From Cercis canadensis (Eukaryota > Streptophyta > Magnoliopsida > Fabales > Fabaceae), in contig QAOA01001448.1 of NCBI GenBank assembly GCA_003255065.1, positions 1,648,554 through 1,712,553 on the forward strand: DNA of 64,000 nt, in the 5' to 3' direction. Of the stretch, positions 44,522-54,560 are shown piece by piece; positions within the stretch are counted from its first letter, which is position 1, and each line of letters opens with the position of its first letter. A program made the position numbers and the translations under genes. The notes below the pieces were generated by a model. It made no database searches, was not told the DNA's origin, and was given only the letters and a program-made list of their open reading frames with translations.

Positions 44522-47500
44522 TAAAGGTTGACGCCCAGGAGAGAGCAATTCTCACGGGGGGAGATAGAGTGACGCACAAGAAAACCGGTCAACAAACGAG
44601 CAGAGTGAGGCGCAAGAAAGCAGTCCTCGGGCGACACGTCACCCAAAAGAAACTAGTCCGTCGGTGTCGCACAAGAAAGCAATTCCTGGGGGAGGTGGGG
44701 TGACGTGCAAGAAACCGACCAGCGGAGTGCCCGACACAAGAAAGCAGTCGTTGGGCGAGATGGAGTGACGCGCAAGAAACCAATCTACAAGCGAGTCGCT
44801 TGACGCGCAGGAAGGCAACCAACCAGCAAGATGGAGTGATGAGCCAGAAAGCAGTGCTAGGAGGAGATTGTGTGACACGCAAGAAAGCAGTCCTCGGGAT
44901 AGAACGGTTACTCGACTTGACTCGCAAGAAAGGAATCCACCGGTGAGAGCAATGGCGTAGACGAAAAACAATCCCACGGGGCGAAGGAGTGACGTGCACG
45001 GGCGCAGTCTTCGGGGCAGTTGGAGTGCCGCGTAGGAAAGCAAACCACCAGTTATTGGAGCGACGCACTAGAAAGCAGTCCTCGGGGGAGATGGATTGGC
45101 GTGCAAGAAAGCAAATTCTCGGGGGGCGATGGATTGACGTGGCAAGAAAGCAATTCTCAGGGGAGATAGAGTCACGCGCAAGAAACCATTCAACAGGCGA
45201 GAAGAGTGGCACACAAGACAGGAGTCCTTGGGGGAGATGGAGTGTCGCGCAAGCAAGAAAGTAATCCACCAGTGAACAGAGTGTGTCATACAAGAACGAA
45301 CTCCTCGGGGGAGATGGAGTGACGCGCAAGAAAACAATCTCAGAGCGAGTGGCGTGATGCGCAAGAAAGCAATCCGCGGGGAAGTAAAGATTGACGCCCA
45401 AGAGAGAGCAATTCTCACGGGGGGAGATAGAGTGACGCACAAGAAAACCGGTCAACAAACGAGCAGAGTGAGGCGCAAGAAAGCAGTCCTCGGGCGACAC
45501 GCCACCCAAAAGAAACTAGTCCGTCGGTGTCGCACAAGAAAGCAATTCCTGGGGGAGGTGGGGTGACGTGCAAGAAACCGACAAGCGGAGTGTCCGACAC
45601 AAGAAAGCAGTCGTTGGGCGAGATGGAGTGACGCGCAAGAAACCAATCTACAAGCGAGTCGCTTGACGCGCAGGAAGGCAACCAACCAGCAAGATGGAGT
45701 GATGAGCCAGAAAGCAGTGCTAGGAGGAGATTGTGTGACACGCAAGAAAGCAGTCCTCGGGATAGAACGAGTACTCGACTTGACTCGCAAGAAAGGAATC
45801 CACCGGTGAGAGGAATGGCGTAGACGAAAAACAATCCCACGGGGCGAAGGAGTGGCGAGCACGGGAGCAGTCTTCGGGGCAGTTGGAGTGCCGCGTAGGA
45901 AGGCAAACCACCAGTTATTGGAGCGACGCACTAGAAAGCAGTCCTCGGGGGAGATGGATTGGCGTGGAAGAAAGCAAATTCTCGGGGGGCGACGGATTGA
46001 CGTGGCAAGAAAGCAATTCTCAGGGGAGATAGAGTCACGCGCAAGAAACCATTCAACAGGCGAGAAGAGTGGCACACAAGACAGGAGTCCTTGGGGGAGA
46101 TGGAGTGTCGCGCAAGCAAGAAAGTAATCCACCAGTGAACAGAGTGTGTCATACAAGAACGAACTCCTCGGGGGAGATGGAGTGACGCGCAAGAAAACAA
46201 TCTCAGAGCGAGTGGCGTGATGCGCAAGAAAGCAATCCGCGGGGAAGTAAAGATTGACGCCCAAGAGAGAGCGATTCTCACGGGGGGAGATAGAGTGACG
46301 CACAAGAAAACCGGTCAACAAACGAGCAGAGTGAGGCGCAAGAAAGCAGTCCTCGGGCGACACGCCACCCAAAAGAAACTAGTCCGTCGGTGTCGCACAA
46401 GAAAGCAATTCCTGGGGGAGGTGGGGTGACGTGCAAGAAACCGACAAGCGGAGTGTCCGACACAAGAAAGCAGTCGTTGGGCGAGATGGAGTGACGCGCA
46501 AGAAACCAATCTACAAGCGAGTCGCTTGACGCGCAGGAAGGCAACCAACCAGCAAGATGGAGTGATGAGCCAGAAAGCAGTGCTAGGAGGAGATTGTGTG
46601 ACACGCAAGAAAGCAGTCCTCGGGATAGAACGAGTACTCGACTTGACTCGCAAGAAAGGAATCCACCGGTGAGAGGAATGGCGTAGACGAAAAACAATCC
46701 CACGGGGCGAAGGAGTGACGAGCACGGGAGCAGTCTTCGGGGCAGTTGGAGTGTCGCATAGGAAAGCAAACCAACAGTTATTGGAGCGACGCACTAAAAA
46801 GCAGTCCTCGGGGGAGATGGATTGGCGTGCAAGAAAGCAAATTCTCGGGGGGCGACGGATTGACGTGGCAAGAAAGCAATTCTCAGGGGAGATAGAGTCA
46901 CGCGCAAGAAACCATTCAACAGGCGAGAAGAGTGGCACACAAGATAGGAGTCCTTGGGGGAGATGGAGTGTCGCGCAAGCAAGAAAGTAATCCCACCAGT
47001 GAACAGAGTGTGTCATACAACAACGAACAACTCGGGGGAGATGGAGTGACGCGCAAGAAAACAATCTCAGAGCGAGTGGCGTGATGCGCAAGAAAGCAAT
47101 CCGCGGGGAAGTAAAGATTGACGCCCAAGAGAGAGCAATTCTCACGGGGGGAGATAGAGTGACGCACAAGAAAACCGGTCAACAAACGAGCAGAGTGAGG
47201 CGCAAGAAAGCAGTCCTCGGGCGACACGTCACCCAAAAGAAACTAGTCCGTCGGTGTCGCACAAGAAAGCAATTCCTGGGGGAGGTGGAGTGACGCGCAA
47301 GAAACCGACAAGCGGAGTGTCCGACACAAGAAAGCAGTCGTTGGGCGAGATGGAGTGACGCACAAGAAACCAATCTGCAACCGAGTCGCTTGTCGCGCAG
47401 GAAGGCAACCAACCAGCAAGATGGAGAGATGAGCCAGAAAAGATTGACGCCCAAGAGAGAGCAATTCTCACGGGGGGAGATAGATTGACGCATAAGAAAA

Positions 47501-48738
47501 CCGGTCAACAAACGAGCAGAGTGAGGTGCAAGAAAGCAGTCCTCGGGCGACACGTCACACAAAAGAAACTAGTCCGTCGGTGTCGCACAAGAAAGCAATT
47601 CCTGGGGGAGGTGGAGTGACGTGCAAGAAACCGACAAGCGGAGTGTCCGACACAAGAAAGCAGTCGTTGGGTAAGATGGAGAGACGCGCAAGAAACCAGT
47701 CTACAAGCGAGTCGCCTAACGCGCAGGAAAGCAACCAACCAGCAAGATGGAGTGATGAGCCAGAAAGCAGTGCTAGGAGGAGATTGTGTGACACGCAAGA
47801 AAGCAGTCCTCGGGATAGAACGAGTACTCGACTTGACTCGCAAGAAAGGAATCCACCGGTGAGAGGAAATGGCGTAGATGAAAAACAATCCCACGGGGCG
47901 AAGGAGTGACGAGCACGGGAGCAGTCTTCGGGGCAGTTGGAGTGCCGCGTAGGAAACAAACCACCTGTTATTGGAGCGACGCACTAGAAAGCAGTCCTCG
48001 GGGGAGATGGATTGGCGTGCAAGAAAGCAAATTCTCGGGGGGCGATGGATTGACGTGGCAAGAAAGCAATTCTCAGGGGAGATAGAGTCACGCGCAAGAA
48101 ACCATTCAACAGGCGAGAAGAGTGGCACACAAGACAGGAGTCCTTGGGGGAGATGGAGTGTCGCGCAAGCAAGAAAGTAATCCACCAGTGAACAGAGTGT
48201 GTCATACAAGAACGAACTCCTCGGGGGAGATGGAGTGACGCGCAAGAAAACAATCTCAGAGCGAGTGGCGTGATGCGCAAGAAAGCAATCTACGGGGGAG
48301 TAAAGATTGACGCCCAAGAGAGAGCAATTCTCACGGGGGGAGATAGAGTGACGCACAAGAAAACCGGTCAACAAACGAGCAGAGTGAGGCGCAAGAAAGC
48401 AGTCCTCGGGCGACACGTCACCCAAAAGAAACTAGTCCGTCGGTGTCGCACAAGAAGGCAATTCCTGGGGGAGGTGCAGTGACGTGCAAGAAACCGACAA
48501 TCGGAGTGTTCGACACAAGAAAGCTGTCGTTGGGCGAGATGGAGTGACGCGCCAGAAACCAGTCTACAAGCGAATCGCCTAACGCGCAGGAAAGCAACCA
48601 ACCAGCAAGATGGAGTGATGAGCCAGAAAGCAGTGCTAGGAGGAGATTGTGTGACACGCAAGAAAGCAGTCCTCGGGATAGAACGAGTACTCGACTTGAC
48701 TCACAAGAAAGGAATCCAACGGTGAGAGGAATGGCGTA

Positions 48739-48764
48739 CTACTTTTTGTTAGGGTGCCCCGCTT
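48739..48764. other. 26 bp tract that is the complement, not the reverse complement, of the satellite
   Basis: After ATGGCGTA the unit should read GATGAAAAACAATCCC to GGGGCGAA, as at 47877-47902. It reads CTACTTTTTGTTAGGG to CCCCGCTT, then resumes with GGAGTGACG. All 26 positions are exact complements in unreversed order. The source was the local unit type (GATG, as in neighbours at 47877 and 49600, rather than GACG as in many other right-hand units). Confidence 0.93.
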
Positions 48765-50652
48765 GGAGTGACGAGCACGGGAGCGGTCTTCGGGGCAGTT
48801 GGAGTGCCGCGTAGGAATGCAAACCACCAGTTATCGGAGCGACGCACTGGAAAGCAGTCCTCGGGGGAGATGGATTGGCGTGCAAGAAAGCAAATTCTCG
48901 GGGGGCGATGGATTGACGTGGCAAGAAAGCAATTCTCAGGGGAGATAGAGTCACGCGCAAGAAACCATTCAACAGGCGAGAAGAGTGGCACACAAGACAG
49001 GAGTCCTTGGGGGAGATGGAGTGTCGCGCAAGCAAGAAAGTAATCCACCAGTGAACAGAGTGTGTCATACAAGAACGAACTCCTCGGGGGAGATGGAGTG
49101 ACGCGCAAGAAAACAATCTCAGAGCGAGTGGCGTGATGCGCAAGAAAGCAATCCGCGGGGAAGTAAAGATTGACCCCCATGAGAGAGTAATTCTCACGGG
49201 GGGAGATAGAGTGACGCACAAGAAAACCGGTCAACAAACGAGCAGAGTGAGGCGCAACAAAGCAGTCCTCGGGCGACACGCCACCCAAAAGAAACTAGTC
49301 CGTCGGTGTCGCACAAGAAAGCAATTCCTAGGGGAGGTGGAGTGACGTGCAAGAAACCGACAAGCGGAGTGTCCGACACAAGAAAGCAGTCGTTAGGCGA
49401 GATGGAGTGACGCACAAGAAACCAGTCTACAAGCGAGTCGCTTGACGCGCAGGAAAGCAACCAACCAGCAAGATGGAGTGATGAGCCAGAAAGCAGTGCT
49501 AGGAGGAGATTATGTGACACGCAAGAAAGTAGTCCTCGGGATAGAACGAGTACTCGACTTGACTCGTAAGAAAGGAATCCACCGATCAGAGGAATGGCGT
49601 AGATGAAAAACAATCCCACGGGGCGAAGGAGTGACGAGCACGGGAGCAGTCTTCGGGGCAGTTGGAGTGCCACGTAGGAAAGCAAACCACCCAGTTATTG
49701 GAGCGACGCACTAGAAAGCAGTCCTCGGGGGAGATGGATTGGCGTGCAAGAAAGCAAATTCTCGGGGGGCGATGGATTGACATGGCAAGAAGGCAATTCT
49801 CAGGGTAGATAGAGTCATGCGCAAGAAACCATTCAACAGGCGAGAAGAGTGGCACACAAGACAAGAGTCCTTGGGGGAGATGGAGTGCCGCGCAAGCAAG
49901 AAAGTAATCCACCAGTGAACAGAGTGTGTCATACAAGAACGAACTCCTCGGGGGAGATGGAGTGACGCGCAAGAAAACAATCTCAGAGCGAGTGGCGTGA
50001 TGCGCAAGAAAGCAATCCGCGGGGAAGTAAAGATTGACGCCCAAGAGAGAGCAATTCTCACGGGGGGAGATAGAGTGACGCACAAGAAAACCGGTCAACA
50101 AACGAGCAGAGTGAGGCGCAACAAAGCAGTCCTCGGGCGACACGTCACCCTAAAGAAACTAGTCCGTCGGTGTCGCACAAGAAAGCTATTCCTGGGGGAG
50201 GTGGAGTGACGTGTAAGAAACCGACAAGCGGAGTGTCCGACACAAGAAAGCAGTCGTTGGGCGAGATGGAGTGACGCGCAAGAAACCAATCTACAAGCGA
50301 GTCGCTTGACGGGCAGGAAAGCAACCAACCAGCAAGATGGAGTGATAAGCTAGAAAGCAGTGCTCGGAGGAGAATGTGTGACACGCAAGAAAGCAGTCGT
50401 CGGGATAGAACGAGTACTCGACTTGACTCGCAAGAAAGGAATCCACCGGTGAGAGGAATGGCGTAGACGAAAAACAATCCCACGGAGCGAAGGAGTGACG
50501 AGCACGGGAGCAGTCTTCGGGGCAGTTGGAGTGCCGCGTAGGAAAGCAAACCACCAGTTATTGGAGCGACGCACTAGAAAGCAGTCCTCGGGGGAGATGG
50601 ATTGGCGTGCAAGAAAGCAAATTCTCGGGGGGCGACGGATTGACGTGGCAAG

Positions 50653-51068
50653 TGATGAACACACTTTTTATACAATAGTTATTCCTCATACTTAGTCTTT
50701 TAAACCTCTTTTGGGCTGAATTGCATAGACTTAGACCTCATTTCATGACTTAGGATCCATTTATGCTTAATTGCAATTTCCAGCAATACTGGGCATTATA
50801 TGCTGTCTCTGTGTTTCAGGCATATCTTGAGTTCTGGATGTCCAAAAATTCCGAGTCATACGTTGTTGGAAAGCTGAGAGAATTTTCTACAAATTTCTTT
50901 CAGGGCTCCAAAGCTAATTCGGACATTCCGAAGGTCATATGTGGCCTGGAAACCAGAGAAGACATGCTGTCGCAGGATCCTGACCTACATGCAGTATTTG
51001 AGTCATAACTTGAGTTTTACATGTCATCTTGACCTGAAACTGGTACCATTGGAAAGCTAACAGACAAT
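50653..51068 (+). mobile_element. LTR scrap, plus orientation, truncated
   Basis: TGATGAACACAC through GCTAACAGACA, the first ~416 bp of a plus-oriented LTR of the Athila-like family, then satellite A from CTCGGGGGAG. The variants CTTAGGATCC and CAGCAATACTGGGC match the LTR at 37997-39532 rather than the other copies. Confidence 0.9.
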
Positions 51069-51949
51069 ACTCGGGGGAGATGGAGTGACGCGCAAGAAAA
51101 CAATCTCAGAGCAGGTGGCGTGATGCGCAGGAAAGCAATCCGCGGGAGAGTAAAGATTGACGCCCAAGAGAGAGCAATTCTCACGGGGGCAGATAGAGTG
51201 ACGCACAAGAAAACCGGTCAACAAACGAGCAGAGTGAGGCGCAAGAAAGCAGTCCTCGGGCGACACGTCACCCAAAAGAAACTAGTCCGTCGGTGTCGCA
51301 CAAGAAAGCAATTCCTGGGGGAGGGGGAATGACGCGCAACAAACCGACAAGCGGAGTGTCCGACACAAGAAAGCAGTCGTTGGGCGAGATGGAGTGACGC
51401 GCAAGAAACCAATCTACAAGCGAGTCGCTTGACGCGCAGGAAGGCAACCAACCAGCAAGATGGAGTGATGAGCCAGAAAGCAGTGCTAGGAGGAGATTGT
51501 GTGACACGCAAGAAAGCAGTCCTCGAGATAGACCGAGTACTCGACTTGACTCGCAAGAAAGGAATCCACCGGTGAGAGGAATGGCGTAGACGAAAAACAA
51601 TCCCACGGGGCGAAGGGAGTGACGAGCACGGGAGCAGTCTTCGGGGCAGTTGGAGTGCCGCGTAGGAAAGCAAACCACCAGTTATTGGAGCGACGCACTA
51701 GAAAGGAGTCCTCGGGGGAGATGGATTGGCGCGCAAAGAAAGCAAATTCTCGGGAGGCGATGGATTGACGTGGCAAGAAAGCAATTCTCAGGGGAGATAG
51801 AGTCACGCGCAAGAAACCATTCAACATGCGAGAAGAGTGGCACATAAGACAGGAGTCCTTGGGGGAGATGGAGTGTCGCACAAGCAAGAAAGTAATCCAC
51901 CAGTGAACAGAGTGTGTTCATACAAGAACGAACTCCTCGGGGGAGATGG

Positions 51950-52680
51950 AGTGACGCGCAAGAAAACAATCTCAGAGCGAGTGGCGTGATGCGCAAGAAA
52001 GCAATCCGCGGGGAAGTAAAGATTGACGCCCAAGAGAGAGCAATTCTCACGGGGGGAGATAGAGTGACACACAAGAAAACCGGTCAACAAACGAGCAGAG
52101 TGAGGCGCAAGAAAGCAGTCCTCGGGCGACACGTCACCCAAAAGAAAACTAGTTTGTCGGTGTCGCACTAGAAAGCAATTCCTGGGGGAGGTGAGTGACG
52201 CGCAAGAAAACAATCTCAGAGCGAGTGGCGTGATGCGCAAGAAAGCAATGCGCGGGGAAGTAAAGATTGACGCCCAAGAGAGAGCAATTGTCACGGGGGG
52301 AGATAGAGTGACGCACAAGAAAATCGGCCAACAAACCAGCAGAGTGAGGCGCAAGAAAGCAGTCCTCGGGCGACACGTCACCCAAAAGAAAACTAGTTCG
52401 TCGGTGTCGCACTAGAAAGCAATTCCTGGGGGAGGTGAGTGACGCGCAAGAAAACAATCTCAGAGCGAGTGGCGTGATGCGCAAGAAAGCAATCCGCGGG
52501 GAAGTAAAGATTGACGCCCAAGAGAGAGCAATTCTCACGGGGGGAGATAGAGTGACGCACAAGAAAACCGGTCAACAAACGAGCAGAGTGAGGCGCAAGA
52601 AAGCAGTCCTCGGGCGACACGTCACCCAAAAGAAACTAGTCCGTCGGTGTCGCACAAGAAAGCAATTCCTGGGGGAGGCG
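51950..52680 (+). repeat. Local 244 bp tandem amplification inside satellite A
   Basis: The segment from GAGTGACGCGCAAGAAAACA to GGAATTCCTGGGGGAGGT-type sequence occurs three times. The same landmark stands at 52191 and 52435. The first two copies share AAAACTAGTT and CACTAGAAAGC, not seen in ordinary units, so the segment was amplified here recently. Confidence 0.8.
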
Positions 52681-54514
52681 GAGTGACGTACAAGAAACCG
52701 ACAAGCGGAGTGTCCGACACAAGAAAGCAGTCGTTGGGCGAGATGGAGTGACGCGCAAGAAACCAATCTACAAGCGAGTCGCTTGACGCGCAGGAAGGCA
52801 ACCAACCAGCAAGATGGAGTGATGAGCCAGAAAGCAGTGCTAGGAGGAGATTGTGTGACACGCAAGAAAGCAGTCCTCGGGATAGAACGAGTACTCGACT
52901 TGACTCGCAAGAAAGGAATCCACCGGTGAGAGGAATGGCGTAGATGAAGAACAATCCCACGAGGCGAAGGAGTGACGAGCACGGGAGCAGTCTTCGGGGC
53001 AGTTAGAGAGGATAGAACGAGTACTCGACTTGACTCGCAAGAAAGGAATCCACGGTGAGAGGAATGGCGTAGACGAAAAACAATCCCACGGGGCGAAAGA
53101 GTGACGAGCACGGGAGCAGTCTTCGGGGCAGTTTGAGTGCCGCGTAGGAAAGCAAACCACCAGTTATTAGAGCGACGCACTAGAAAGCAGTCCTCGGGGG
53201 AGATGGATTGGCGTGCAAGAAAGCAAATTCTCGGGGGGGCGATGGATTGACGTGGCAAGAAAGCACTTCTCAGGGGAGATAGAGTCACGCGCAAGAAACC
53301 ATTCAACAGGCGAGAAGAGTGGCACACAAGACAGGAGTCCTTGGGGGAGATGGAGTGTCGCGCAAGCAAGAAAGTAATCCCACCAGTGAACAGAGTGTGT
53401 CATACAAGAACGAACTCCTCGGGGGAGATGGAGTGACGCGCAAGAAAACAATCTCAGAGCGAGTGGCGTGATGCGCAAGAAAGCAATCCGCGGGGAAGTA
53501 AAGATTGACGCCCAAGAGAGAGCAATTCTCACGGGGGGAGATAGAGTGACGCACAAGAAAACCGGTCAACAAACGAGCAGAGTGAGGCGCAAGAAAGCAG
53601 TCCTCGGGCGACACGCCACCCAAAAGAAACTAGTCCGTCGGTGTCGCACAAGAAAGCAATTCCTGGGGGAGGTGGGGTGACGTGCAAGAAACCGACAAGC
53701 GGAGTGTCCGACACAAGAAAGCAGTCGTTGGGCGAGATGGAGTGACGCGCAAGAAACCAATCTACAAGCGAGTCGCTTGACGCGCAGGAAGGCAACCAAC
53801 CAGCAAGATGGAGTGATGAGCCAGAAAGCAGTGCTAGGAGGAGATTGTGTGACACGCAAGAAAGCAGTCCTCGGGATAGAACGAGTACTCGACTTGACTC
53901 GCAAGAAAGGAATCCACCGGTGAGAGGAATGGCGTAGACGAAAAACAATCCCAGGGGGCGAAGGAGTGACGAGCACGGGAGCAGTCTTCGGGGCAGTTGG
54001 AGTGCCGCGTAGGAAAGCAAACCACCAGTTATTGGAGCGACGCACTAGAAAGCAGTCCTCGGGGGAGATGGATTGGCGTGCAAGAAAGCAAATTCTCGGG
54101 GGGCGACGGATTGACGTGGCAAGAAAGCAATTCTCAGGGGAGATAGAGTCACGCGCAAGAAACCATTCAACAGGCGAGAAGAGTGGCACACAAGACAGGA
54201 GTCCTTGGGGGAGATGGAGTGTCGCGCAAGCAAGAAAGTAATCCACCAGTGAACAGAGTGTGTCATACAAGAACGAACTCCTCGGGGGAGATGGAGTGAC
54301 GCGCAAGAAAACAATCTCAGAGCGAGTGGCGTGATGCGCAAGAAAGCAATCCGCGGGGAAGTAAAGATTGACCCCCAAGAGAGAGCAATTGTCACGGGGG
54401 AAGATAGAGTGACGCACAAGAAAACCGGTCAACAAACGAGCAGAGTGAGGCGCAACAAAGCAGTCCTGTGGCGACACGTCACCCAAAAGAAACTAGTCCG
54501 TCGGTGTCGCACAA

Positions 54515-54560
54515 AATTTGGATTGGATTTGGCTTGATTTCTTCAAGTGGATCCTTATCA
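54515..54560 (+). mobile_element. 46 bp retrotransposon LTR end inserted in satellite A
   Basis: AATTTGGATTGGATTTGGC through AAGTGGATCCTTATCA is the reverse complement of 31020-31064, with two substitutions and one indel. Flanked by a 15 bp satellite repeat (CCGTCGGTGTCGCAC at 54498-54512, CCGTCGGTGTCACAC at 54561-54575). A remnant of an insertion whose remainder was deleted. Confidence 0.88.

Larger units (their letters stand above)
42829..50652 (+). repeat. Satellite A array, block 8 (right subtype)
   Basis: About nine units, period about 863 bp (same landmark at 45043, 45906 and 46769), right-subtype markers (GCCGCGTAGG, GCAGGAAGGCAACC, CTCAGAGCG). A ~57 bp duplication lies at about 43380-43490, and a unit shortened to ~326 bp is centred near 47440. 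It contains the two non-reversed complement tracts listed separately. Minus-strand frames of 306 codons recur here only because the ~36 bp subunit is a multiple of three. Confidence 0.95.

Noticed and set aside
44589-45509. Long minus-strand frame of 306 codons in satellite A, repeated at other units
   Set aside because: The composition follows the 36 bp subunit, overlapping frames of equal length exist on the same strand, and the frame shifts wherever unit length changes.
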